Assembly: GCA_020744225.1 (NCBI GenBank)
Contig: JAGMWG010000009.1
Location: 1,054,001 to 1,118,000, forward strand
DNA: 64,000 nucleotides
Source: Paraphoma chrysanthemicola
Taxonomy: Eukaryota > Ascomycota > Dothideomycetes > Pleosporales > Phaeosphaeriaceae
Direction of reading: 5' to 3'
Position numbers and translations under genes: made by a program. How positions within the stretch are numbered: the stretch's first letter is position 1; every line of letters begins with the position of its first letter. Below, piece by piece: positions 11,547 through 23,625 of the stretch. A model generated the notes under the pieces. That model made no database searches and was not told the origin of the DNA. It was given only the letters and a program-made list of their open reading frames with translations.

Positions 11547-14500
11547 ATGTCACGTTCATTCCGGTTTCTTAACGTAAACAGGTGCACGATAGAGACGCAC
11601 AAAGACTTCGGTCCTACTAATGCTTATTGCTATGAAGGCTTCGACTTCACATTGTTCTTCGAAGAAACATTGTTGTCGATAGTCCCGTTCGCTATCATAT
11701 TACCCTTTCTTGTAGTCAGGCTATACCGACTCAACAAGGCGAGCATAGTGGTTGACGGGGGAAGATGGCATTTCGCGAAGCAGGTATGAGCAAAGTCAGT
11801 GTCATGTATTGATCCCCCCGCTGATAGTGCTATGTTTTAGGCTCTGTATGTTATGTATGGAGCAGTACAAGTCCTTTCGCTGGGTGCAATAGTGATGCCA
11901 GACACGATCAAGACAAACACCACCATAGTCAGTGTGGTCATCAACCTATTCGCAACGTTCACCCTGGCAGTCGTTTCGAATTTTGAGCACTATCGTAGCC
12001 CGCGGCCATCATCGCCCCTCGGCATCTACCTAGTACTGACCTGGTTTTTCGATGTGGCCAGAGTTAGAACACTCTTCGCAATTCGAGATGGAATGCCGCT
12101 TGGCTATATGGCAGCGGTGTCCGCCGTATTCAAGTTCACTTTAATTTTACTGGAGTTGAAAGAGAAGCGGGCGTGGCTGAAGGAACCAAAGAAGTTCCCC
12201 GCGCCGGAATCGACTGCGAACTTCTTCAACCGGCTGACCTTCTTCTGGGTCAACCCGCTATTGTTACGAGGCTACACAAAATCCATCCAGGAGGACGACT
12301 TGTTCGAGGTTCAGGATCAGATCGTGGGTGAAAAGAATTTGCTGGCTTTTGCTGAGAGATGGGAGAAGTGTATGTTCCCCACACCGACGTCTTGCCTTGT
12401 GCTAACGATTCCAAACACAAGACCCGCAAAAGGATAACCCCAATGCGCTCTTCAAGCTCGCTTTTAGACACCACTGGCGAACCTTCGCTTCGGTTATCAT
12501 GCCTCGGATCTGTTTTACCGCATTCAATTTCAGTCAACCGTTTTTGCTGCAACGTACTCTCCGATATCTTTCCACCTACAACCATGGAAATCGGCCGTCT
12601 GTGGGCAACGGCCTGATTGCAGCTTATGTAATCGTCTACATAGGCTTTGGAATCACCAATGCAATGCACCAGCATCGCAATTACCGTAGCATCTCAAAGC
12701 TGCGTGGCTCTCTTATTGGTGTCATCTATAAGAAGACTCTAGGGATGAGCTCATCCGCCCTCGCTGAATCTGAAGCCGTTACGCTTATGAATGCTGATGT
12801 TGAGCGTATCACAGTTGGCCTCCGCCAGTCACAGGAGCTATGGGCAAGTTTCTACGAGATCGCTCTATCTGTATATCTGCTGTTCGAGCAGATAAGCTGG
12901 GCAGCTCTAACTCCCCTGGGAGTCATTTTTCTCTGTACCTCGGCTGCAATAGGCGCGTCGCCTAAGCTAGCCTCTTCTCAAAAGACGTGGCTTGACAAGA
13001 TCCAGGCTCGTGTGGACGCAACAGCGTCGATGCTGGGATCAATGAAGGCAGTCAAAATGGCCGGCCTCACACCAGATCTTGGCAAGAAGATCCACGATCT
13101 ACGTGAGACCGAGATAGAGACCGCAAGGACATTTCGTGGAATGCTCGTAAAAATCACCACATTCTGTAAGTATCGGCTAATCCAAATGGTACAAGACTAA
13201 TACATGGCAGCATTTGCTAGCACATCATTCAGTCCCGTGGTAGCGCTCGGAACGTACATCTTCATGGCGAAAAACCATGGTTACCCAGATCTTACGCTGG
13301 AGCGAGGCCTTACTTCCCTAGTTCTCATGAACTTACTTCTCGAACCCGTGGCATTCTTTATTACAGCTTTGTCTGGCTTGATCAACACAATGAGCTGTAT
13401 GGAGCGAATTCGTCAGTACATAAATACGGAACAGCGCAAGGAGCCATCACTTTATCGTCCACGAGCATCGATGCGGCCTGGTGCTCCCGGTGCGCCACTC
13501 ACATCTCCACCTCCGGCATACTCGCAATTCTCACTCAATCTGAACAACATATCTGAGGAGATAGAGGAGGCCCCATTCAACCTGGATTCTTCAAGAGATC
13601 AGGAGAATACAAAGGCCTCACTAGCAAAGGAGAAGCATGCCGCTGTAGTATACCAAGACGTTGACACCGGCAGTGATGAAGCCACTCTTGCGTCAGCTCA
13701 TGAAAGACGCGATTGTCTTGTCGCTGAAAATGCCAGTTGCGGCTGGGATCGACAGAAAATGCCTACGCTCATGAATCTCAACTTCAAAATCAAAGAAGGA
13801 AGCATGACGATGATAGTCGGGCCAGTCAGCAGCGGAAAGTCTACGCTCCTCAAGGCATTGCTCGGAGAAACACCTGCTGCAAAGGGGCTGCAGCGATCAT
13901 CGTTCAGCGAAGTCGCATACTGCAGCCAGAGCCCATGGCTAGTTAACGGGACTTTGCGAGCAAACATCATCCACGGCTCTGATCTCGACCCAATCTGGTA
14001 CAACACAGTCATCCAGGCCTGCGATCTTGAGACCGATATCTCGAATATGCCCCTCGGGGACGAGACCATTGTCGGGAGCAAGGGCTTGAGTCTTTCTGGT
14101 GGGCAGCAACAGCGTGTCGCTCTTGCTCGAGCCATTTACTTTCGCCGTTCTATTGTCTTAATTGACGATGTATTGTGTGGACTCGATGCATCTACCGAGG
14201 AACACGTCTTTGAAGCTGTGCTCGGAGAGAATGGTCTACTCCGAGGCGCGGATACCACCGTGATTTATGTGACGAACGCAGTCCATCGCTTTACGAAGGC
14301 CGACCACATAATCACACTAGGCTCCGACGGTACAATCACAGAGCAAGGAACCTTTGATGAGCTTCAGCAGCAAGGTGGTTATGTGAGCAACCTGACACGG
14401 CAAGGAAATCGTACCGCTGAGAAGCAGGGCGAGCGACATGCCATAAAAGGGTTCAAGCAGTCGCTCGTGCACATGAAAGCGGAAGAAAGCATCGAAAAGG

Positions 14501-16361
14501 AGAATGCTGCGGGTGATTTGACCATCTACAGTTACTACATTGGCACTTTCGGATGGCTGCGCTGGCTGGTCTTCTGTTTCTTCTGTGCGCTGTATGGTTT
14601 TGGAACTGCTTTCCCTAGTAAGTCGAGGTCCCTCATTCGGCCCGCCAATGCTAATCGTGCTTAGATGTGTGGGTCAAATGGTGGGCCACATACAATCAGG
14701 CTCACCCCAACGAGCACATTGCATGGTATCTCGGCATGTACCTCTTTCTTGCCGTTCTTGGCCTTAGCTCGCTCGTAGTTGCTTGTTGGGTCCTCATCAT
14801 GACAATGACACCACAAGCCGGCCGCCAGCTCCATGAAAGATTGCTTCAGAGTGTACTGAACGCTCCGATGTCATTTTTCACAACAACGGACACTGGCATT
14901 ACCACCAACCGCTTCAGCCAGGATCTAGAACTCATCGACATGGAACTGCCAGTCGCCTTGATCCGTACAGCGATGATGTTTTTCGTGCTTCTGGCACAGC
15001 TACTTGTCATTCTCGCATCGGCCAAGTGGGTCGGTATCGCCATGCCGGCGATTATAGTCGTCATTTATTTCTTGCAAATATATTACCTGAGAACATCTAG
15101 ACGGCTGCGTATCTTGGACATCGAAACGAAAGCATATCTTGGAACGCAATTCCTGGAGATGCTCAGCGGCCTCGTTACAGTTCGTGCCTTTCAGTGGGAG
15201 TACCAGCATCTTTCACGCTTTCTCGACGTGCTTAAGAAGGCCCAGCGACCATTCTATCTTCTCTACTGCGTGCAGCGATGGCTGAACATGATTCTGGACC
15301 TGATCGTGGGTGGTATGGCCATTCTACTTGTTACAATCGCTATCAAGACGAAAGGCACGGTCGATCCTGGTATGACCGGACTCGCTCTCACCAATCTCGT
15401 TGGGTTTTCGCAAATGTTGAAGCAGCTCATCACCAATTGGACCTTGCTTGAAACATCCATGGGTGCTCTCGCACGTATTCGTAGCTTTACTGGCTCCGTA
15501 GAGGTCGAGAATCTGCCTGGTGAAGACCAACCGGCCCCTGAGCATTGGCCCCGGGCAGGCGCCATCGAATTTCGTGGCGTCACCGCGTCCCACAAAAAGG
15601 CAAAAAAGGCTACATTGAACGATATTTTCATTGCTATACCTCCAGGAACAAAGCTCGCCCTCGTAGGCCGCTCCGGCTCCGGTAAATCCTCCCTCATCGC
15701 CGCCCTCCTCCGCCTCATGGACATCTCTTCTGGTCAAATCATAATCGATAGCCTCGACATCTCCACTCTCCCCCGCCAGCTCGTCCGCAGCCGCCTTATC
15801 GCCCTCCCACAAGACCCATACGTCCTCGCTGGCACCGTACGCGAGAACATTGACCCCCTCGGCACCGTGCCCGACGACCTTGTTATCTCTGCTCTGCGCA
15901 AAGTCAAACTTGACCACCTCCTCGACAATGCTGACATTGGTCTTAATGCCAAACTCACCTCAGACATGCTTTCCCACGGCCAATGTCAGCTGCTCTGTCT
16001 CGCTCGCGCCATGATGCGCCGAAGTTCGATCCTGATTCTCGACGAAGCGACGGCGTCTGTCGACGTCCATACCGATGCACTCATGCAAGACATTATTCGC
16101 ACGGAATTCAAGCACCATACCGTCATTGCGGCGGCACATCGCCTAGATACTATTAGTGATTTTGATACGGTGGTTGTCCTGGATCAGGGACGGGTGCTCG
16201 AGTGCGATAGTCCGCAGAGTTTGTTGAAGAAAGATAGCAAGTTTAGGGAACTGTGGCAGATTCAGAAAGGCGAGAATAGGGACTGGGGAAGAAGCACTCT
16301 GAGTATGGTTAATGATGCGGGTGATAGGGCGAGTTTGATGAGTTTTGGGGTGGGGAAGTAA
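11547..16361 (+). CDS. ABC transporter, subfamily C (MRP type), full length
   Basis: Five exons (11547-11783, 11841-12369, 12422-13165, 13211-14617, 14665-16361) give 1,537 residues; the introns are 45-57 nt. Layout is TMD0-TMD1-NBD1-TMD2-NBD2. NBD1 has Walker A GPVSSGKST (707-715), signature LSGGQ (798-802) and Walker B ending LIDDVLCGLD. NBD2 has Walker A GRSGSGKSS (1307-1315), Walker B LILDEATASVD and the switch histidine in AAHRLDTI, but its signature is LSHGQC (1408-1413) where LSxGQ is normal, so the two ATP sites are probably unequal. The Walker B glutamate position in NBD1 is Asp, as in many MRPs. Subfamily C pumps export amphipathic and conjugated compounds across the plasma or vacuolar membrane; in this cluster it is the best candidate for product efflux and self-protection. 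The ATG at 11547 is the first ATG in frame ahead of the N-terminal membrane segments. Confidence 0.94.
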
Positions 16362-17227
16362 GCTGAAGATCTCGCGCATAATCTTTTCCTTGCATCGATC
16401 ATAGACTGTTTCTTGTTGTTTGTTAGACTCTGTACATATTCTTCTGCGCTTGTATATAATGCTTCTCTTTCCTCTGTACGCTACAAAACTTCCACTTGCA
16501 TGGGCTTCCTGGCTTGTTATTGCCTTCTTGGTGCTGGATAGGAACCCTGATCTTCTCGCACAAAACTCCAGTAAAGAGATTCAAATGCACGCTTAAATTT
16601 ATACTTGCCTCCAACCTCCCTATTCCCGTCTGTCAAGACGATCTCACGATATACAGATTTGATCACTCTGAAGTAGGTTGGAGGACTTCATACACCCTCT
16701 GACGAGTAGTCTACATCCTTCATTTCAAAAACCATACCGAAATCAGTATTGAACATTACCTAACACGCCCAGCCACGTTCCCAGATCAGGTCCGATTCAG
16801 CCAATGAAACGTCTCATCTACAACAGCCATCTGACAGGCGTCCGCACAGTCGCATACCCCTGCTAGCGTAGTATTATTATCCGAGGCTAATGCACGATGA
16901 AGCCCGAAAATACATTGCCGTTCTGATTCGCCCGGTCGGTCTCCAGGCTGAAATCCATGATCGCGCACTGTGCCGCAGCCAGCAAGTTGGCCTTTGTGGG
17001 GGCGCGGGAATGAGGCGTGATGTGCAGGCAGACGTGCATGCTTCGGGAGCGGACTAGGCAAGCGGTGGTGTCGCATCCCCGTTGCTTTGACCGGTTGCAA
17101 TCTCGGTCCTCTGAGTCTCAGTATTCGCCTGGTGGTGCGAAGCTGAAGAAGAGAAGCGGGCGGAGGCAGACTTCGATGCGCACGTGACATACACCAGGGG
17201 CGTCATACATCGTCCATGCTTCAATAG
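16362..17227. other. Convergent spacer between ABC exporter and bZIP gene
   Basis: The 866 bases lie between two convergent stop codons and should hold both 3' ends. ORFs of up to 134 codons are present but have no recognisable domain. A CACGTG box occurs at 17181-17186, away from any start codon. Confidence 0.5.
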
Positions 17228-18142
17228 CTATCGCTCGTCCATGATCTGCAGCACAGTAGAGTTTCTAACAGTACATGCTTCGCGTCCTTTGCAGCCTAGT
17301 GATGCCCGGACAGCCTCAATGTCTCCGTCGCCCCGCATGTCAATAATAATTGCTGCAGCTGTTTCGCAGGAGATTTCGAGTCCGGAGTTTGGTGGTGGCA
17401 GGTCGGTCGTTGTTGTCGGGGGGCAGAAGCAATCAGATGTATTTGGGCAATCTAAAACTTCTGTTGTGGCATGTTCGAGCTCGATGTTGTGGTCATCGGA
17501 TGCAGGTTTGGAGTCATTGCGATCTCGTGATCCGGAACAGCATTGCGCTTGTGATGGCCTGAAAGCTGGTTGAGAACATTCTTCACTCTCAATATCCATC
17601 TCTTGATCTTCAGCAGCGACAGGATGCTTTGGTTGTTGTTGTTGTTGTTGTTGTGACGGGTGGCTGCAGTAGCTGTTGAACGACGTCGAAGGGTCGTCGG
17701 ACCGAATGTCTGTCTGGTTGATATCTCCTCCTGGACTTGTGGTCGTCTCAGGTGTTACGCATTGAGCTGCTGCTGGGACCAGTGCGGGATCGTTCGTAAC
17801 GGTACTGCGCGCGATGCTGATAACTTCGCCATTATTGAATGCTTGGAGGAAGGCGTCTACCTCCGCTGCTGTTGTACCACGCTGCGCAAGCAAGGTTCGC
17901 AGCCCTACATTCTCATTTGCGACCCTTCGTGCGGCTCGCTGCATATCTTGAGTGGCTTCGATACCTTTCAGCTCGTAGTCCCGCACGCGTCGCTGCAGGT
18001 CCTCAATAAGCTCCTTACGCCTGTTACGAGACCTGCGCTGATTGTCCCTGATGCGCGCTGAGTTTGATGTGTCATTGTCCTGCCCGTGATCAGCATCGCA
18101 TTTGGTTGTTGGGCGATATTATTGGCGCACCTTTTTCGACAT
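17228..18142 (-). CDS. bZIP transcription factor
   Basis: Exon 1 is only four codons (18142-18131, MSKK), then a 51-nt intron with a non-ideal GTGCGC donor and a CTGAT branch, then 18079-17228; 287 residues in all. The basic region follows at once, with the fungal signature RIRDNQRRSRNRRK at about residues 12-25, then a short amphipathic helix (about 27-65, with ENVGLRTLL). The rest is low-complexity and acidic, with a run of seven Gln encoded by repeated CAA codons near 17635-17655, two CSxP-like segments and a Cys-rich tail. No ankyrin repeats are seen, unlike the bANK regulators TOXE and Aps2 of HC-toxin and apicidin pathways, although the basic regions are of the same general bZIP kind. 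It lies inside the cluster between the exporter and the MFS gene, so a pathway regulator is likely but unproven. The tiny first exon is the least certain part. Confidence 0.8.
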
Positions 18143-18397
18143 GTTTGATAAATCACCGTGGCTGTAAGAGGTTCGTGTGGGATCGCCGCTGTGCGGATAT
18201 TTTTGTGGTACGATGACCAATCGGGTTGGCCGGTACGGAATGCATCATCATCTGCGCCACATTTGCCTTCAACGATCACGATGCAATTTCATCAAGAAAG
18301 GTGAGCTTGCATTCCGTCTCGTCGAGATGGCAACAGATGGAGGGCTGTCGTTGGCACAAGGTATGCGCCATGCTGATGTATTACCTATTCTCCCAGA

Positions 18398-19828
18398 CTA
18401 CGATTCTGTCGACCGTGCCTGTCGTCTCTTCAATCTACGAAGTTGGAACATAAATCCACTTGCAACAATATACGACAGTCCTGCGAAGATTTGTGTGTAG
18501 AGATACTCCCGAGGAGAAGCCGGCCTCCGAAGCTTCAGTGCAATGCCCTCCGACACTGACTGGCCGTTAGTTGCAGTAGATAATGGAGGCAACCACGTAC
18601 ATACCTATTGCAGGTATGATAACAGATGCCCAAGACAAAGACAACAGGGACTGCAAGTGCTTAATCCCTGCAACTTCGACGCAAAGTGGACCAATGGTCT
18701 GTATCAAAATCATATTAGTATACTGGTATTGTACTTCGAACGATCAACTTACCATCCAGAAAACTCCAACAATTGCACCGCATAGGATTGCGAAGAATAG
18801 TGTCAAGCCATATGACATGGCAGGCAGCCAAAAGACTATACAAGAGAGACCACACAGCAGCGTGAGTGCGCCCGCAGTGTCTATGCGACTCCAACGATCG
18901 CTCACGATGCCTATAATCGGTCGACCAATCGCGGTGCCCACGTTGAGTATTCCAATCACGTCTGTAGCTTGATCACGAGAGAGTCCTATCGATAGTGCGA
19001 AGTCCGCCATAGAGAAGAGGAGGACCATGTAGCCCATCATGCTGGTGAACGCCCAGATTAGGAGAAGGATCACATCGTATCGCCTGAGAAGCTTGGTATC
19101 GAATCCAAGCTGCGTCGGTTGAATAGCATAATTGCGATCTCGGATAACGATGACGGCGACGATGTTCGCAGTGAAGGCAATCAGGCCAGTTATACGCAAT
19201 GCCCAGCTAATGCTCCATCGCTGGATGATTGCTTCAGTACCCCAGGTGAACGCAGCTCCGCCAACGCCAGATCCAGCCGCGCTAATCCCATTTGCAAGGC
19301 TGCGACGCTTGACAAACCATTGCGACAGTATTGGCAGGGCGGGTATATACAGAAAGCCAATTCCGCAGCCTATAAGCACTCCTTGCGAGATGTGCAGATG
19401 CCAAATGCGTGTGGCGAAAGAAGCAGTAATGTAGCCAGCGCATTGGATGACCACACCGATAAGCATGATAACATGCGTGCCAAATTTGCGAACGAGGATT
19501 GTCACAATTGGCGCAACAAGCATAGCGATAGCAAAGTTGAAACCGCCGATGAACGAATAGTCCCAGGTTGTCGCTTCGGGGAAGGTGTGGTTTGCTAGGT
19601 AGTGGGACAAGTATATACCATATGACTAGAGCGTGTCTGTTAGAACTCATATGTGGTATGACACTGGTATCGACTTGCCGAGACAGCGCCCCATGTGAAG
19701 CAGTTGAGAGTAAAACATGCTGCAACGCAAATCCAGCCATATCCACCGTCAGGAGGCTCATCGTCAACTACGACATTGAGGTCGCGCATGTCCGTAGCGG
19801 ATTGCTGATCCGCCAAACGTGGCGCCAT
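18398..19828 (-). CDS. MFS transporter, monocarboxylate (MCT) type
   Basis: Exons 19828-19679, 19625-18753, 18698-18605 and 18555-18398 give 424 residues. The opening PPDGGYGW motif before helix 1 is diagnostic of the fungal monocarboxylate-transporter-like MFS group, and twelve hydrophobic helices can be traced, with the ALKLRRP loop late in the chain as in relatives. Intron 1 (19626-19678) has a GC donor (GCAAGT) with a good TTCTAAC branch; only this splice joins WGAVS to SYGIYL in frame. The start at 19828 is the first ATG in frame. Members import or export small acids and many sit in metabolite clusters without known substrate; possible roles here are precursor uptake or product export. 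It is head-to-tail with the bZIP gene (255-bp gap) and ArsH (175-bp gap). Confidence 0.88.
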
Positions 19829-20003
19829 GGAAAGTATTGCTTGCAAGCATGGGCGGACTCAACAGAACTTCGCCGTTTTTGCATGTGAGGTTCGTTGCAA
19901 AATCTGGGCAGCTCGAGTGCATTTTGATTGTTACAGAGGAAGAAGGGGCAAGACGTCACTTGCCCCGCACGTGCCCCTCTTTCTGTTCATCACTACTACT
20001 CTA

Positions 20004-20976
20004 CTATGGCTCTGCTCCATTCGCCAACGCTACTTTCTCTTCTTCTATTTTCCTTGCCTTTTCTTCTTTGACCCGCTTCTCTTCCCTTTCACTGAAGCGG
20101 TCGCCAAACAGATCAAAATGTGGCCGCATAACAATCGTGTACTTCACGAACTCCTCCATGCAGTCCACTAATCTATCTCTATTGCCACTTGGCATCAGCC
20201 GGCTACCGTCCTCCTCCTCGGTGAACTGTGTGTATGCCTTCGGTATCGAGCTCTGATTGGGTATCGCAAACATGCGCATCCATCGACCTAGTATGCGCAA
20301 CGAGTTGACGGTGTTGAACGACTGTGAGCCGCCAGAAACTTGCGCGATCGCCAAGGTTCGCCCTTGGGTTGGGCGAACAGAGCCAGTCGACAGAGGAATC
20401 CAGTCGATCTGATTCTTGAACACGGCAGTCAAGTTTCCATGCTGCTCAGGACATATCCAAACGTGTCCGTCGCTCCATCTGCTGAGCTCCCGCAGTTCTT
20501 GTACCTTCGGGTGTGAATGTTGTACATCGTCTTTGACTGGTAGCCCGCTCGGGTCGTACATTCGAACGTCACAACCGAGGCGATGTAGGATTCGACTAGC
20601 TTCATATGCGAGGAGGCGGGAGTAGGAGCTGCATTTTGTCAGCCTCAATTAACGCCAGACACCGACTTCCCATGGTATCATACCGCTTGCGCAAGCTCCC
20701 ATACAATACCATCACCCTCAGTCTATCACCACCAACCCTCAATAGTTGTTGATCTACCATCTTGAGGACTGTGCTGAGCTCAAGGTGATCGATCCAGTCC
20801 TCTCGTGAGATGGCATCTTCTAGCAAGAACGGACGGTACGCTTCTCGGATAGAAGGCTCGTCATCTGATGCTGATATCGCAAGGGACTTGCTTCGATAGG
20901 TAGAGTCGATCTCCAGGGCGACGCGGGCACGCTCCGCAGCTGTGTTGTTTAAGTCCCCATTACCAAAAGACCCCAT
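20004..20976 (-). CDS. arsH: ArsH-like NADPH-dependent FMN reductase
   Basis: Exons 20976-20684 and 20628-20004 (55-nt intron) give 305 residues. The flavodoxin-like reductase fold begins with the FMN phosphate-binding segment VLYGSLRKRSYSR, formed across the intron, and continues through blocks characteristic of ArsH (DVRMYDPSGLPVKDD, then WICPEQHG and NQIDWIPLSTGS). ArsH enzymes oxidise trivalent methyl arsenicals or act as NADPH-dependent quinone/azo reductases. No other arsenic gene (reductase, Acr3 pump, methyltransferase) is present nearby, so an arsenic role is not supported by context; a redox or detoxification role in the cluster, or chance residence, are alternatives. The C-terminus is a Glu/Lys-rich helix. 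The ATG at 21057 is also in frame and would add 27 residues; 20976 was preferred because conserved sequence starts there. Confidence 0.88.
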
Positions 20977-22496
20977 GTCTCTCGAGGATATACGACCAGT
21001 ATTGAATACGACTTTGGTGCAGAAACCGGTGCGATACAGTGAACGGTACACGTTCATGGATCCTTCTTGTGTAGTGGCGCCTCGCTGAAATTACTGAAAC
21101 TGGCATCAATTTCGAAACGTGGTATAATTGTTTTCGCGCATCAAACTCCTTGATGACGTATGTACCGGTACCGATGGCAATCTGATGGATGTCACTCCTC
21201 GATTCTCATTGGCTGAAAGACTTGAAAGCCCAGCAGACCCTGCGTCGTTAAGTGGCCGCGGTCTCAAGTGCTATCATCTTGGCAGGTACACGTCCAGAAC
21301 CTTCATCGAGGGCTGGAATGAAATGTAACGTCAAAAGGCAATAGTTTTAGCAACGTGAGTTAGCATTTTTTACTTTTCGGATACCCATCCAAGGGAAGTC
21401 TCGATTATGTCTTGTTAGCTATCGCGGTCAATATTTCATTGCGTCAAGCATGTTCCTTTTGCAGGAAAAGAAGCAGCTTAACAAATGGGAAATTTCATAC
21501 ACACTGAATAATTGCAATGGGGCTCAAGAGCTCACCGCTCAAGAGAGAGCGAGGAAGGGCTAGTATTAGAGAGTTGTTAAAGCTAATTTTACCTCCGTAC
21601 ATTTCATGCGCAGGAATTCTACATTGTGGATCTTCGACATTGGACTGGTGCAGACTTCGTTAGATGAACAGAATGATCGAAAAGAATCCCGGCGCGTGCT
21701 GTTAGAATGAGCGTGTGTCGACCAGCGGCGCGGAACGCCACCCGACCGCCCAGCGCGTTGCGCATGGCGTCAAGGGCGACAGATACACCTCCTGATTCTC
21801 TCCACCAGAAAACCACTTCACATCCGCATTCCGACACGGTGATGCATGATGCCTTGACCGGTACCCGTGCACATCGTGTCCGTGTTGGGGTGGGCCTGTC
21901 GCAGGAGGGTCGACGCACAGACGACATGCAGGCTGATTTGATTGGTTCGCTCGTTTACGCTGAGATGGATCTGCACGGCGCAGTGCGGTGCCCTGCACGT
22001 TTCACTTGAGTTGGTGGAACTCGTTCGATTGGGTGTTCCGTACGGTGGGGTTCGATCTGCTTTCTCAGTCTGTCTCGTGGTTGAGGAAATTGCAGGTGAT
22101 GTATTGGCCGCAGGTATCAAAGAATGTGATACTGCTTTTGGGACATGGTTGATGGGTCAGCGATGCTGGTGAATTTTGATGGAGGGTTCTTGTGTTCCGT
22201 CGATAGGTTTGTGGTGTGGCGATGTAAAAGAGATAGAGCATCACATACTATGACGAAGTAACAGCAATTTGATCTTCCAAGAACGCATGCAGCGAGAAGT
22301 GTTTTTAGAGCTTGTTTTGTTCTAGGAGCTTATTTTGTTCTATTTCCACATTGTGATGGGTATAAAGATCTTTAAGAAAGAGCAAGGAAACAGAACCAAT
22401 CGTGCCCATTATAAGGCCTTACGTCCGGCAGTGCAGTGCCAGCAGATGCACTCGAAAAATGTGCAGCCCGCATCAGTATATGTCAATCCTTCCACT
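20977..22496. other. Long spacer between ArsH and RTA1 genes
   Basis: The 1.5-kb stretch holds the ArsH promoter and the 3' end of the RTA1 gene. The part from about 21340 to 21620 and from 22200 to 22420 is richer in A+T than its surroundings. Overlapping ORFs of about 100 codons on both strands around 21620-22120 have no recognisable features. I see no repeat or transposon terminus. Confidence 0.45.
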
Positions 22497-23625
22497 CTAT
22501 GCTGCTCTTCCAGGCTGCTCAACACGCTGATAAGCTGTGTTGTTCCACTCGGTCTCAGTAAGCTGGACTGAGCTCTCGACATCATCCGTAAGCTTTCCCA
22601 TTGCTCGCGTACCCTTTCCAGCAGGAACCCAGAGATCACCGAAGACGCGGCCTGGGTGGAATGCTGTAAGAGCGGTGACGGCGAGGATGATCAGGGGTCC
22701 TTCGAAGATCATGAATGTCACTTCATCGTTGGCGAGATGGCCGCTGAACCCATCCCAGAGCTCAGCAACACGGTAGATGCAACGGACGTAGATGAGAATG
22801 GTGGCAGCAAATAGACTCCACTGGAAAAAGTTGAAGTTTTTGCTCGATCGCAGCTGGTCGTATAGCTGAGGCTGCGTGCGCGAGAGCGAGCCCGATAGTC
22901 TAGCGCGGCGAGTGCGAAGGGCAAAGTCACACCAGAGAGCCAGGAATAGCGTCATGGTGATCACCTGAGAGATGAGACCAGCAATCATGATGTCGACGCC
23001 GCGCTTAGAGCCCTTGGAGTCGCGAGCAGTGGCAGCCATGCCACCGCCAATAGCTTGGAGGACGAGAGATAGCACATCACAGCCAACGAAGATGTACGTG
23101 TACATCTTCGGCTTCAAGCGCGAATTCTCACTACCGATAGCGACGATGATACGACCAAGGCAGAGGTAGATGCCAGCGGTGAGCAATGCAGGCGCAATTG
23201 TGAGCGGGATCAAGTTGCTGTGCTTATTTTAGCTTTGATACACTGTGAAAGATGCGGATTACTCACACCAGGAAGTTGTTCATGATGAACGGATTGAGGT
23301 TGAGCATAATGCGGCCAATGTAACCCACAATCTCGCCGAGAATGCCGGCGCACATTGTGCCCATGAAGGACCAAGTCCTGTTCCGAATGCCAAACCACAT
23401 CTGTCCGCCGAAGAGGGCGAAGAAGCAAAGCATGTAGATGACATTGCCAGGGATGGTCGGCCGGTACTTGATGGTCTGCCATGTTTCGGGGCAGGTGCCG
23501 ACTTTGCAGTATTTTCTTGACATGCCAATGATCAGAGGATCCGTCGAATTGGTCTGGATGTTATCGGGATCGATGCCATTTCGATCGACGGCTCGGATGG
23601 CCAGGTGAAAAAGGGTGTCCATCAT
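22497..23625 (-). CDS. RTA1-family seven-helix membrane protein
   Basis: Exons 23625-23267 and 23217-22497 (49-nt intron with GTGAGT donor) give 359 residues. Seven hydrophobic segments and the conserved blocks of the RTA1/RTM1 lipid-translocating-exporter-like group are visible, notably GEIVGYIGRI, the LTIAPALLTAGIYL helix and the FVGCDVLSLVLQAIGGG segment. Proteins of this family are linked to resistance to membrane-active compounds and to lipid movement in the plasma membrane; mechanism is poorly known. The start is the first ATG in frame, at MMDTLFH; the open frame extends 47 codons further upstream without an ATG, so a missed 5' exon is possible. It is transcribed divergently from the NRPS gene across 1.38 kb, which would suit a tolerance function, but the link is only positional. 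Confidence 0.87.

Noticed and set aside
16369..16378. ATCTCGCGCA matches the tox-box consensus ATCTCNCGNA bound by TOXE
   Set aside because: It lies just after the ABC stop codon, not in a promoter, and eight defined bases are expected about twice by chance on both strands of 64 kb. No other match was seen in the cluster promoters I read.
21340..21620. A+T-rich patch as a possible RIP-mutated transposon remnant
   Set aside because: The skew is mild and no terminal repeats or transposase fragments are visible.
21619..22120. Overlapping ORFs of about 100 codons on both strands
   Set aside because: No domain, no splice partners and no preferred strand; probably open by chance in a GC-rich patch.
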